From NCBI GenBank assembly GCA_903813345.2, contig CAIIXF020000002.1, positions 9,602,650 through 9,666,649 on the forward strand: 64,000 nt of DNA. The letters run 5' to 3'. The notes under the pieces are model-generated. The model saw only the letters and a list, made by a program, of their open reading frames with translations, was not told the origin of the DNA and did no database searches. Each line of letters begins with the position of its first letter. The stretch's first letter is position 1. Shown here in pieces: positions 45,586 to 57,180 of this stretch. A program made the position numbers and the translations under genes. The DNA is from Owenia fusiformis (taxonomy: Eukaryota > Annelida > Polychaeta > Sabellida > Oweniidae).

Positions 45586-46509
45586 GTTGACTAGACATAG
45601 AGCTGTACAATTAGTGTGTTTGTAGGAAATGTATTCATTATACTATTACTATGCTTACCCAAGCTTTTAACTCCGAGTGAAAACTATTATTTGTGATGTA
45701 GTCATATGACATGTTGAATGTCAGATGTTTTTGGATGGTATCTGCTCCAATGATTTTGCATTTAATCATGAAACGCTCATCGCCAGACACCCTAAAACAA
45801 ACATTATCCTCTTTGTGGAAAGAGGAAAAATGTTTCACAATATGTTGTGCCTTACATCAAAGTAAAGATACATTTCTTGGACGACTTTTTATTCATCTTA
45901 AGATTTGAGAAAAACAATTGATTCACGAAAATACAGTTGAATAACAAGCTAGAAAATATATCTACATATAACACAATGACACGCAGTTTAAATAACAGTT
46001 AACTGTTTTTTTGTTACATACCAATGTCAAAATAAGTAACATTTTCGAAGTGAAGCTTACACGCTCCCTGTACTTTAATAGATAGATAATAGATTTACTG
46101 AAATGTCTCTTGTATTGCTTTAGAGTTATGCTTCCCTGCGCCCACTATTCTCTATCTTTGCCTTTGTATTTTGCCAACAATATTCTACAAACTGCTTGAT
46201 GAATCTATTTTATGTCTGGTAGATCACAAGAAATGAATGTAAAATGTATTTAACGTTCAGAAATATGGAATTAAACCCACGTCCCTCATTTGCAACTTAA
46301 CTGTAGCCTGTTTCCCTTTTAAACGTGATCACGTGGTAGGGTAGTGTGAAATCATCTCTGGTTCTTGCACGTCATATTTACATACAGGTGACAGGTCATC
46401 TCAACCCAAAATCAACTCCACCTCAGTCAAACTCAACCTCAAGTCAACTTTGGTTTGAGTTTAACTGCTTCCAAGCAATCGGTTGAACCTACAAGAAGTC
46501 ATTATCTCA
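45586..46509. other. No gene recognised
   Basis: AT-rich. From 46390 the sequence becomes CAACCTCAA-rich. No domain-bearing frame. Confidence 0.5.
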
Positions 46510-46864
46510 TTGCTGACTTTTTCCTATTTTGTATGTACTTCCAGGTGCCCTCCTCTTACCCTGGCCATGAAAAATTCTGTGTTGTCCGAGAAGTGTCAGA
46601 GAGGAACCACAGTCTACACCATCCGTCTACAGTGTTTGTACCCACATATCATACTGTTATAACTACCATTGGTGATGTCTTTATACGCCTAAAGTAGCAT
46701 TGTCCAAGACAGGAGAGGTCTCTCGGATCATAGTCAAGTAAGTACAATATTTCATTTCCTAATCTACAGTATTGCTTTCAGATTTACCTTTAGCCTGGAG
46801 ATTAGAAGCCCACTAGAATCTGAACCACAAACAGGAATCCAAACTGGCCTCTGGAAGACCGAGG
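46510..46864 (+). ncRNA. Duplicated exon-like block 2 (possible non-coding transcript)
   Basis: Acceptor TGTACTTCCAG, exon 46545-46737, donor GTAAGT at 46738 and a 44-nt gap ending TTGCTTTCAG at 46781, then ATTTACCTTTAGCCTGGAG. Position for position this mirrors block 1, and the gap has exactly the same length. It continues into the TGGAAGATGAG tandem array. Function unknown. Confidence 0.25.
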
Positions 46865-47850
46865 CACCTGCTGGAAGATGAGCAACAAATGGAAGCCAGG
46901 CCATCAATTGGAAGTCAAGCCAAGATGGTCATCCTACAGAAAGTCAAGCTGCCCTCTGGAAGATGAGTAACCTGCTGGAAGATGGGTCACTTGCTGGAAG
47001 ATTGCCACCTGCTGGAAGATAGCCACAAATAAGCATCAAGCCACAAATGGAAACCTAGACATCAATTGGAAGTCAAGCCAAGATGGTCATCCTACAGGAA
47101 GTCAAGCTGCCCTCTGGAAGATGAGTCACCTGCTGGAAGATGAGTCACCTGCTGGAAGATATCCACCTGCTGGAAGATGAGCCACAAATAAGCATCAAGC
47201 CACAAATGGAAACCTGGCCATCAATTGGAAGTCAAGCCAAGATGGTCATCCTACAGGAAGTCAGGCTGCCCTCTGGAAGATGAGTCAACTGCTGGATGAT
47301 AAGCATCTAGCCACAAATGGTAACCTAGCCACCCATAGGAATCCAAGTGAAGATGACCCACAAATGGAAATCTAGCCATCAATTGGAAGGCAAGCCAAGA
47401 TGGTCATCCTACAGGAAATCAGGCTGCCCTCTGGAAGATGAGTCAACTGCTGGATGATAAGCATCTAGCCACAAATGGAAACCTAGCCACCCATAGGAAT
47501 CCAAGTGAAGATGACCCACAAATGGAAACCTAGCCATCAATTGGAAGGCAAGCCAAGATGGTCATCCTACAGGAAGTCAGGCTGCCCTCTGGAAGATGAG
47601 TCAACTGCTGGAAGATAAGCATCTAGCCACAAATGGAAACCTAGACACCATAGGAATCCAAGTGAAGATGACCCACAAATGGAAACCTAGCCATCAATTG
47701 GAAGTCAGGCCAAGATGGTCATCCTACAGGAAGTCAGGCTGCCCTCTGGAAGATGAGTCAACTGCTGGAAGATGAGCATCGAGCCACAAATGGAAACCTA
47801 GCCACCCATAGGAATCCAAGTGAAGATAACCCACACATGGGAAGGAAGCC
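46865..47850 (+). repeat. ~158-bp tandem array (TGGAAGATGAG repeats), six units
   Basis: The landmark AAGATGGTCATCCTACAG recurs at about 46922, 47079, 47239, 47397, 47555 and 47712, spaced 155-160 bp. Between landmarks are CTGCCCTCTGGAAGATGAG, CACAAATGGAAACCTAGCC and CATCAATTGGAAG. It is fused to exon-like block 2, of whose last phrase (CCTGCTGGAAGATGAGCA) it looks like an expansion. Confidence 0.85.
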
Positions 47851-48004
47851 AAGCCAAGATCACTGGATACACTGGAAGCTACTCCAACACGACCCTTGAT
47901 GTAATAGAGTTGCAATGTTCCTGTCACCTAAGTTAAGTAATCTTGATTTTCTATGTTAGTCATTTTTTTGTTATGATAGTCATTTAAAGGGTCATCTCCA
48001 GCTA

Positions 48005-48836
48005 GACAATAATTTCCATCTATGGGTTGGGAGGCAGGTTCTTCTCGTTTAGTGGGGCACCTTCCATTTTGAATGAACCAGTGGATTTTGTTGGCCAGCC
48101 CATTATTCTGGAGTGGAGGAATGTGGAGTCTGCTATGAAGCTGGATGGCTGAACATGTCTTAACACGAGATCAATCGTTTGGAGGCCTTCCTTTGTTCAT
48201 GTTTTATGTTGTCCCGATTGATTTCGAAGAATATCTAGGGATGGCATCGTTGAGCATGGGTCATTCTGATCCATTGCATTGAGAGCTCTGGCTTACTTGA
48301 TCATACCATTTGATGTTCCTTGTGGTATCTCCACTGTGATTCTGATGATCAGTGTCTATCAATCTCTAGATGCATGGGTTTCAGGTATCAATTCCTTGTA
48401 AGTCCCAACCCAACAGTTTCCATGTTGGATTCTTATTGTTGAACTTGGTTCTTGTTTCGCCTATATTCTGATGGTTGATGAAAGCCACAGTTACTCGTTA
48501 GTAAACGTGGTCGACCTGCACCCACCAGGATGTAGGTCAATGTATTGCTGTGGTGCCGGTGTGCATTTGATAGTTCCCGAGGGGTCTCGGTGAATTCTGG
48601 TGATGGTCCACTCATTTTTGCTTTCAAGCATCAGTGTCGATTAGTTGGCTATGACGAATATAGTGTGATTCTTAAGATCTTGTGAGGACGCAGCAAGGAT
48701 TCACTTGGTTACTGTACAGGAACGGCATTGGAGTTGATACATGTTACCCATGTACTCTTTAGGTAGGTAGACATTGCTCATCAGTGTTACAGTAAAGATA
48801 CTATCGGGAATTGATAGTGGTCTGGTCTTGTATTTC
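48005..48836 (-). pseudogene. Decayed reading frame of unknown family
   Basis: Read on the minus strand from an ATG at about 48835, one frame stays in phase for some 270 codons with eight to nine stops: MKYKTRPLSIPDSIFTVTLM, then YLPKEYMGNMYQLQCRSC, later EWTITRIHRDPSGTIKC, RITVEIPQGTSNGM and FLHSRIMGWPTKSTGSFKME. Base composition is less AT-rich than the neighbours. Several stops could be mutated CAA, CGA or CAG. I cannot name a family; it could be an old element protein or a chance frame. Confidence 0.2.
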
Positions 48837-49822
48837 ATCTTTTTAATGTGATGTATCCTAATGATGCATGGCCAAGGATGGCATTCTTGTTATTCTTCTT
48901 AATCTCTCTGGACAGCATACTGCATGAGCGATGGAATGGTCACCCAACTTTTGATCTTTTGTTAAGGTGTGTTTGGCTTGAAAGCTTCCTAACAGGTTCT
49001 ATGTTCTGAAATGAAAGAATAGTGGAATCCACCAATGGTTCATTTCAAAATGGAAGAGATGTGCGCCATATTTGGAAATATTGTCTTCATATTGTTGTTT
49101 TTTACATTCACTTTCACCTGAGAGTTAACATACTAAGTATGTTAGTCTCAGTTTTTAGGTTTCAATTTTCAATTCTTTTTTTTGGTGCGAGCTGGAAGAT
49201 GGTTCTCTGTGTTGTAGCCTATTTGTAGCCAATTTTTAGTTTTCAACTATTTTTTTCTGTTGTTGAGGTCAGTGCAAATGCGACCATGATTTGGTCCAAA
49301 AAGCAATCAACTGTCTAGGTATCTATGACCTAGACACTGATTGTTCAGGTTTAAATGTTATTTTATCAAATGATAATCCCTTGCATGCTTCGGAGTTAGG
49401 GTAGTCATTTAAACCATTTTTCTCAATGTAGGTGTTTTGAAGAAGGTGAAGAAGGACAATGACTACTACTGCTCTGGACTACAACTACTACTGTTGCAAA
49501 GAAGATACTAATAAATCAATTTTCTCCTTGCACAAAACCACAATTTAGCCAGAAGAATGAACTTGGTAGCTGCCACACAATGGTTACAGTGCTGCAAGCA
49601 GTATTGTATTGACTAGTTAAAATATATTACTACCTTACTCCATCCCTCCAAATTCTTTTTTTTGGCAATTTATTTGAATTGGAATAATAAGATTAACATG
49701 CATTACAAAATTGTTTTTCTTTTTTTCAGCAAATCGGGCCTTGGTTGCTACACAGGGAACACTGTTTGCATGTGTTTGGTAATTTTTCATTCTGAGACTT
49801 TGGGAACTGAACAGGGAAAATA
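48837..49822. other. No firm gene; possible terminal exon near 49432
   Basis: TCTCAATGTAG at 49423-49433 looks like an acceptor, followed by GTGTTTTGAAGAAGG... and an AATAAA at 49510-49515. This could close the transcript suggested by the blocks at 42.4 and 46.5 kb. Otherwise AT-rich. Confidence 0.25.
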
Positions 49823-50865
49823 CACTACGGGCAAATTATTGATATGACGCGCCATCCGCTAGGTGCGCTGATCACGATCGCACTGGACGAAATGTTGCAT
49901 CTCCAGGTGCAGAATTATTATGTTACCGTCAATGGAGAAAGATTGGGACCTTTTATTTGGAGAACGTGCACAGTTGTACTTATCTGGCTCTAATACGTCC
50001 GCGCGTGTGTAAAAGTCGTATGTTTATAATGTACTTCCCAGTTGGCTACATTTGGTTAAGTCATTAAAACGAACGATTTGATAGTCCAAGGACGTCTATG
50101 GATAGTCATACTTTCACCCTTGGTTCATTTTTTTCATTTATAAATAAAATTAATTTAAATTCACATATTCAAATACTAGAAACTCTAAATCGCAATCGTA
50201 TCGTTTTAGATTTTTAAAATAATGCTTTAGTTTTGAAATACGACTGTGTAAACACAAACGTATTAATATGATCATGAATCTGAAATCTATTTAAAAATCC
50301 ATTCACATTAAGTTATTGAATTGTCCGTCTAAAGTTTACGCTATACACTGAACGGTTCAATCATCAAAAGTTTATTTCTGACTGCCAGCGCAGTTCATTC
50401 CTCGATATTTAGACATAAGAAAACATAACTTACAATCATAGTATGGATGTGAATTTAATTACTTTAATACTTACATTCATAATGATTACTGTCGTGAAAT
50501 TATTTTCGGAATCCGTCCAAGAACAGTGGTGTAAAACGGCTTCTCCTGCGACCAACCTAAACATGTCCGTTTGACGCAACAATTTTGCACTCATGATGTT
50601 TTCAAGGTTATTTACAGAAAGATGACGAAAATATTTGACACCATAGCAACTTATAATTTAGATAAACATGCAGTAGAGACCCCCTAGTACCACCATTGAA
50701 AAAATCAGAAAAATCTGTAAATTTTAAGCAATTCGATTCTGCTCACCAAGAAAGCGGGTTTTACAAGAAGTATAGACCGGGAGCGCGTGAACACCTAGCG
50801 GTAGGTTTAAGAGTGAAAAGCATAAGACGAAATTGGCACGTCATATCAATAATTTGCCCGTAGTG
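49823..50865. mobile_element. Non-autonomous CACTA (EnSpm/CMC-type) element
   Basis: Starts CACTACGGGCAAATTATTGA and ends with the exact reverse complement. The 32-bp terminal repeats differ at one or two positions (TATGACGCGCCA against TATGACGTGCCA). Target duplication ATA lies at 49820-49822 and 50866-50868. A CCGCTAGGTG/CACCTAGCGG subterminal pair lies near 49857 and 50792. CACTA...TAGTG termini with a 3-bp duplication define the CACTA superfamily. The 1043-bp interior has no frame over 60 codons, so it depends on an autonomous relative. Confidence 0.85.
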
Positions 50866-51274
50866 ATAGTTTAAATTCAATCAATTTGGTCTTGATCATT
50901 TGTTTGATTACTATAATGCTAGCTATAGAAGTACTAATTTGCCAATTAATTCAGCAATCATACGATTTTTATTCATAGTTTTCATTAAACTGTACTTACT
51001 CAGCAATGATTTGATTTTTTATGTCATCACCAGGAGTTGTGAAATAGTGTGATATTCACTATTTAGTGGACAAAACTACTTCATGGATGGCAGTCAGCAA
51101 TTAGTGTTAAGCTACTGTTACAAATTGCTTCTTAAACAAATGGCCGGTGGTGACATTTGCATGTTAATGCATAGTCTTAAAAGCAATATTTAAATATACT
51201 CATATCTAAAAATGGTCATTCCAGAGATATGGATATATTCACCTATTCCTTTTAAGGAAAAAGTCAAATCCTCC

Positions 51275-51460
51275 TTGCTGACTTTTTCCTCTTTTTTCAA
51301 GTACTTTCAGGTCGTAACAATGTCTATCCTGTAAATGAAGTAACAGAGAAGATCGACAGAGAACCACAGAGAACCACAGAGATCCACAGTCTGCGGCGGC
51401 TGTTTGCAGTGTCTGTATCTACAAAGCATGTTGTTACTGGTTCAAGTGATAGCCATTTGC
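51275..51460 (+). ncRNA. Duplicated exon-like block 3 (partial)
   Basis: CTTGCTGACTTTTTCCTCTTTTTTCAAGTACTTTCAG is followed from 51311 by sequence aligning with block 2: CCTGTAAATGAAGT/GAGAAG, AACCACAGAG, CCACAGTCTGC and GCAGTGTCTGTA...CAAAGCATG. The donor, 44-nt gap and second exon are not recognisable here. Confidence 0.2.
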
Positions 51461-52687
51461 AACAATTTTGTGTAACAAAGTTATGGACTGCAATTACATA
51501 TTGTGTGAAATTCTCAACTTGGAGAGAAGAACATTATTATCGTAGTCTTCTGTATTTGGCACTATTAATAATTCTGTTACATATAACAATGATGGTGTAA
51601 CTCTCGTGACACCACTCATGACTGTTACCTAGACTGACAATGGTGAAGAAACTCTCGAAAGAACTGTGATTACAAATTATGTACAATCCTTACATTGAAG
51701 GGATCATTATCATATCCTCTGTCTGTCTGTGGCACTTGCCTCTCAATGTCTTAATGTTAATTCAAACAATGAACACATGCCTGTATGTTCTAGAATAACC
51801 TATGAACCGTATGACAAAAGGTATATGCATATTCCTTAATGAAAAACTGGTCATTATTCTTTAATGTACGTTCATTCAAATTCATGAAATAATCAAATGA
51901 CTTACCAAAGCCACTTTCAAAAGCATTCATGTCTCAAAAGATGGCATAAAACATGGGTTTCTTGTAAACTTCTCAGTTCTCTGAGAAAATATTGCAAAAA
52001 TTGAACCCAATTTCGAAGAGAAGTAACATTTATGTTAGTGATTGGATGAAATGTGAGTTTTTAATCTATTAAATACTGTTTAAGTAATACTTTCAATAGA
52101 GGAGTTGCTGTCTAGATAAATGAATAGTTGGTAGTAGAGGTTTTGGTCAGGTCAGATTGCTTTTTAGAATATTTATAATTTGGACACCTGACAAAAGTCC
52201 ATCACATCAAAATTGTGATGTTTTAAAGAATAAATTAAGTTTTGATGTATATTGTGATTTATCGCGATCTGTATGTTTCCACGCAATCCATAGTTTTCAG
52301 CTTCCAATGACCACTTCATATGTTTGAGATCCAAAGTTGTCCTCTTCCAATTACCACTGAATATGCCTCGGATCCATAGTTGTCGGGTTCCAATGATCCC
52401 TGTTCGTGTCTATGAGATCAGTTATCAACTTTCAAGCTGATTGAATATGTCTGCGAGAATCCTGATTAGTATATTTCTCCAGGAGATCTGTATTCAGCTT
52501 CCAATAAGGGAGCCTTTGGAGAAATGAGTTGTTCCCATAATTCTCTCGTCACCTTTCCACAAAGTAAAGAAAATCGATAATTTCCGGCGCGCTGATTGGT
52601 TGTATGCCAATGAGTCAAATCAATGACGTCAATGATGGAAAGTTTTGAAGAATTAGTACAGTCAGCATAGGAATATTTTGAATTAGC
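51461..52687. other. No gene; degenerate ~50-bp repeats at 52290-52500
   Basis: Mostly AT-rich. The phrase CTTCCAAT-ACCACT...ATATG-CT-GGATCCATAGTTGTC recurs three to four times with drift between 52300 and 52500. Confidence 0.4.
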
Positions 52688-52842
52688 TGCAATAAAAAGC
52701 ATTCTATTTGCCCAACGCACTAATCATTTTTAATCAAATATGAAATATGGACAGGTCACTTTCCGAATCTTATGTAATTTAATTTAATCATTTTTTGACA
52801 GAACTATTGCTTATTAAGACTTCTCAGATCAGCCTCACATAC

Positions 52843-53248
52843 CCGGTGTAAAAGGCAGGCCCGTAGCCAGGGGGGGGGGGTTCGCAGGGTTCGGGCGAAC
52901 CCCCCGCCCCCCTGGTCAAAAATGCTTTCAAAATCATGCAGTTTTTGACCATTTTGAGCACTTCTCAAGTGATTTTAGCCTAATTTGAGCCAAAATTGTC
53001 AAATGTGAACCCCCCTGGAAATTTTTGAAAATTGAACCCCCCCCCCCCCTTGGCAAATCCTGGCTACGGGCCTGAAAGGGTAGGTGGTCCTATCAAATTT
53101 TGGTCCTACTCTCTATTGATTTATATGGTGACCTAATTACAATTATTTTCTTTATTATTTATACACAGTTGGAGCCAGTAAGGGCCAGTAATGGCCGTAA
53201 GGAAAGGGGACCATAATCCCCAGGGGACCATAATTTCTTTAACACCAG
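52843..53248 (+). mobile_element. CCGGTGTAAAAG MITE, copy C, itself interrupted
   Basis: Left CCGGTGTAAAAGG, right TTTCTTTAACACCAG. Without the inner foldback and one copy of its 5-bp duplication it would be about 180 bp, similar to copies A and B. The unoccupied paralogous site at 42970 confirms that it is an insertion. Confidence 0.9.
52856..53074. mobile_element. Foldback element CAGGCCCGTAGCCAGG, copy 2, with 5-bp duplication
   Basis: Ends CAGGCCCGTAGCCAGG and CCTGGCTACGGGCCTG, flanked by AAAGG at 52851-52855 and 53075-53079. G and C runs (52867-52880, 53037-53049) form the inner stem with AACCCCCC/GGTTC arms. Confidence 0.9.
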
Positions 53249-53496
53249 GCTCACATGTCTCGTGCGATTGTAAACAAAAAATGTTAATTGTGAAGTTACA
53301 AACAACTCGGTTAAATTATCTGATAGTGGTCATACACTATCCTGTTAAATGGTTATTATGTCGTAGTGAGAAGTTCCATCAGAAATTCACCATGAGTAAC
53401 ATTCACGCAAAGCGTTACCTTTTGGTATTTATTCGCCATCAGCGATGTCAATAATGATCAGCAATGTCAACATATCATCAATAAACATTATATGAT

Positions 53497-54789
53497 CAAC
53501 GCTCTTTCTCCAAAAACTTCCCAGTGATCATTATTCGAAACCGATCACACACATAACTAATTTATCCAATGACAAGTGAGGTTTCACAAGTGAAATCAGG
53601 ACACCAATATCCATGTTTGTTTTCTATTAAGCGTTCTCATTCTCATTATTTTCGAGAAATCCATCATCATTTTGGTTAAGAAAAATTCTACGGTCTGCTG
53701 GATCTATTTTGACAGTTTTGCTTTAGCAAGATATTTTAACAAATTGACTTTCTACACTGAATAAAAAAATATTTCCCGGGAATATTTGGATCGGGAGATA
53801 CGCAGTGGGAAATATACATTGGAATATATATATATATTTTTATCCCATAATGGGACGTATATTGGGAATATGTGAGAGAACAGGAAAATCCGCCCACGGT
53901 CAAGAAAACAAAACTGGACATGAATATTCTAAAATATTTCCATGATTGAACCATGTGAACCAGATGATCAAGATTGGTATGGGATTATCATATCCTATAG
54001 TCGGGCAGATATATTATATTTGCCTCGGGATAATCCCAATATCCTGAACCTCATATAGGATAAACTTTATACATGTCCCGCTCCTCCAAGATATCAATTC
54101 AACATCCCAATGTTTTAAAGTATAATATTTTCAAGATACAATCTGATATGACTTGCAGAAATAAATAGGAAGTAATCCTCTAGTTGATTGAAATATAGAA
54201 GTAGTGAAGTAGACGATTTTATGAATAAGAGCAAATGTTTTTAATTTGAACAGGACATTCATCAAATGACACTGAAGATTAACTTAAAATAGATCGTCTC
54301 TCTATATATTTTTATGCATGGGAGACATGTTATAATGTTGGCGAACTAATGATTATGATAATTTCACCTGTCTGTTCACATCCAGTTCCTATCATGATTG
54401 AAAACTGACCGGGGGCACAGAAATTTAATACTTAAATCGCTTAGAAGGCGTAAATAAATGTCAATTTGACGTTCAATAAAAATCCGTCAATAATTTACGG
54501 ATTACTTGCACATTTGAAGAGGTAAAACTTACAGCAATCAACCGAGGATTTACATGTAAACTCAATTGCATTTGTTTTTCCCGGGAAAAAGTTTCTCTCA
54601 TTGACGTCACAGATTTTTAAGCAGCTCATTATAATATTCATGAGCTGACTTTGTGGAAAGGATCGAAGTGCAAATCATGATCACGTGAACAATCGTGACC
54701 ACGATCTCTCCTAGGGCCGTGCATGCGCAAAGTAAAATTTGAAATCAAAGAAATGACGTTTATTTCGGTTTAACATCAGTTAAAGAGAA
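53497..54789. other. No gene recognised
   Basis: AT-rich. The stretch 53760-54070 has repeated GGGAATAT and GGGATAAT/ATCCCAATAT phrases in both orientations, suggesting an old palindromic repeat. No coding frame. Confidence 0.45.
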
Positions 54790-55290
54790 TTTTAAGTTTT
54801 TTTTATATTTAAAATTCTTTTTTATTTCAAATAATTTAAAAAGATTACATCAATTTAAAAATTTGTTTACATAAGTTACCTGTTGCATTACATAATAATA
54901 TTTCTCTTGGAGAGCTCTATTTTAAAATTATAGTACAAGTCAATAGTATTATAAAACCCTAGAGTATGTTTATGTATACACCACTTTGCAATGAGTATAA
55001 TATAATTTAACTTGTTAGTTTGAACATCATCTTTAAAAATGCCTTGTATTATTTCATCTTCTGACATGTTATACATAAAGTGTTGTTTAATAATACCCCA
55101 TAAAGGTTGAATAGAAGTACATGATGCAAATCTGTGCTTCACAGTATCTAGCACATTATCAGCACATTTTGTACAATGAGGGGTTTCTTTTTTCTTCATT
55201 TTGAATAAACTATTATTTGTGACAACAATGTTATGGAGTATTTTCCACTGAAATGTAATCAACTTTGTTTCTTTTGTCAAATGATGTGCA
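54790..55290 (-). pseudogene. 5'-truncated LINE: C-terminal zinc-binding region of a reverse transcriptase
   Basis: A 130-codon frame (54888-55280) reads KLITFQWKILHNIVVTN..., then C36-x2-C39-x9-H49-x4-C54 and a following QPLW. This matches the zinc-binding RVT domain found after the polymerase in L1/Tx1-type LINEs, where the FQ-K-LH-I phrase is typical. About 100 bp of A/T-rich 3' sequence follows. The polymerase and endonuclease are absent, as expected after 5' truncation on insertion. It is a different lineage from the 34-kb LINE, whose knuckle and surroundings differ. Confidence 0.75.
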
Positions 55291-55982
55291 AGTTAAATGA
55301 ATTTTAAGTTAATCGATTCAAACTTGCAGAGAATAAACAAAACAGCGATCATTCCGAGAGAAATTTCAATGACAAATGCTGTTTACAGAATTGGTAATCG
55401 AACGTGCCAATACAAATCTCGCCCCCCCCCCCCCCTGCCGGGGCCATATAGATGAATGAATATGAATAAATATGTCGCCAATAATTTACTGCCATTCGGT
55501 TCTAGTGAACCATTCGCCTACACGTCATCCAATAGAGGAATTTCTAAACAGCTTTGAAATCTCGTAAATTCTCGTTTTTATGAGATTTGCACTTATTACC
55601 TCTAATGACTTTCTTTTTAATTTAAATCATTTTCCATGGCATTAAAAAAAACTTGGGACTAATCTCCATTGATGAAATGCTAAAATTCTTTAAAACCTTG
55701 GTTTATTCGTATGACTACAAACATTTTCATGTACAATACGTACATTGACAGGGTCATACAATAGTATGCCATTCGAGTTTCAGACAGATTCGACCATCGC
55801 GTTTTGATAAATCATGAAATCAAGTGACTATGCAAGTTTCTAGCCCCGGTTTCTAGCATTAAAGTCAATAGAAGTTTAGTCCAAGCAAATTAAATACAGA
55901 CAAGGTTGACATCAATTATTTAAGCTTTATTCAGTTATATAGATACTATACTATTACCACCGTTTTGTGCTATCTCTATGCC
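55291..55982. other. No gene recognised
   Basis: AT-rich, with a C run at 55421-55435. Confidence 0.5.
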
Positions 55983-56420
55983 AATTACTCAGATGCGAGT
56001 AGGTAGTTACCAGTTTCGCCACCAGGTGGCTGATTCGGGGGGAAATAACATGGCAGGGTATTACAAAATTCCCTTAAACTTGAATATTTATCAGTTTTAG
56101 TGGTTCACTTTTCATATTACCCTTAAGTATCTGATAGTTATACAAATTAAAATATGTCCAGTAAAAGAAAATATCTGCCCAACACAAGAAAGATTATTTC
56201 CATTTTTGTGATTTTCCAACATGGGGGCTATGGGGAATCTCCCCGAACTAGAAGCCACATTTTCAAAGAAAATTAAATTTTCAAAGTTGATAAACTCTTT
56301 TCAAAACCATATTTCTAGATGTAATTTTACATGCAGATTCCAAATATGACATCAGTTTGACTGAATATTGAATTTGTAATGACGTAAATCAAGATTATTT
56401 CTACTCGCATCTAGGATATT
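55983..56420 (+). mobile_element. CAGATGCGAGTAG MITE, copy 2 (full length)
   Basis: Ends CAGATGCGAGTAGGTAG and TTTCTACTCGCATCT. Roughly 90% identical to 385-822 with the same length. Confidence 0.85.
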
Positions 56421-56699
56421 ACATCTCAATACGAGGTCCATTGTCTTCGGTCGGTGTAGAATCGTATCCTCAAGGCCAAAAACCGGGAAGGAATATATCA
56501 CCTGAACTTTATGCTAGATGTTAGACCCATAAAAATCATTGATCTGTATGACACCCGGAATATGACAATTATATGTAGGAGTTCTCTGACGCTCATATTG
56601 AGACCTTGTTCAAATTAGAGTTCTAATTGTGTCTAAATGCAATGTAAATGTCAAATAAGTCCCCTCTACAGCCAAAACCGAGATATATGGTACCAAGTA

Positions 56700-57180
56700 T
56701 GATGATGATACACGTATCATTGCGAAGATTGTTCAAAGTTACGTTGATTGGCATAAATCTGATGCCAGTCACAAATTGCTCTATTATATCAAATAAAAAG
56801 TTTGATAATATTGGGAAATCTCCATCCCTTGAAACTTAAAATGTTAGCAATGTGGTATTTTCAGACGATTTGGTTATATATGATACTACCAAGAAGGGAT
56901 GCAGTTAAAACTAAACACTCTTGAGTCTTTATTTCTGGAAACTTGAAATTAATATTGATAAAACAAAAATCAAAAGTATACATATTTAGCAATCGTCAGT
57001 GATTGGCGATCGAGCAAAATAAAGCCGTTACATGTTAAAGCAGCACACAGACATGAAATCGTCCTGAAATTGAAATTACATTGTATGATCAACTTATGAA
57101 TCCATCGCCTTATACGGTTCGGAAATATGATGTATATCGGTTGTCCCAAAAACGAAACACTTTTTGACAAGTACTTTTGG
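56700..57180 (+). pseudogene. Old LINE reverse-transcriptase relic
   Basis: Across three frames: NVVFSDDLVIYDTTKKG (from about 56848, carrying the polymerase FxDD motif), then MQLKLNTLESLFLE, then WKLEINIDKTKIK (to about 56970). This order (F/YADDLV, helix, W-L-IN--KTK) is standard in CR1/Jockey-type LINEs. Further on, LYDQLMNP near 57083 resembles the downstream thumb region. Stops and at least two frameshifts make it dead. It is plus-strand and independent of the 54.8-kb fragment. Confidence 0.65.

Larger units (their letters stand above)
52688..53496 (+). repeat. ~400-bp duplicated segment, copy with nested insertions
   Basis: Paralogue of 42815-43218, interrupted between CTCACATAC and GCTCACATGTCTCG by the MITE at 52843-53248. 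Confidence 0.9.

Noticed and set aside
54888-55280. A stand-alone small zinc-finger protein
   Set aside because: Order and spacing match the C-terminal zinc-binding domain of LINE polymerases, and the 5' truncation plus A/T-rich 3' tail fit a LINE fragment.
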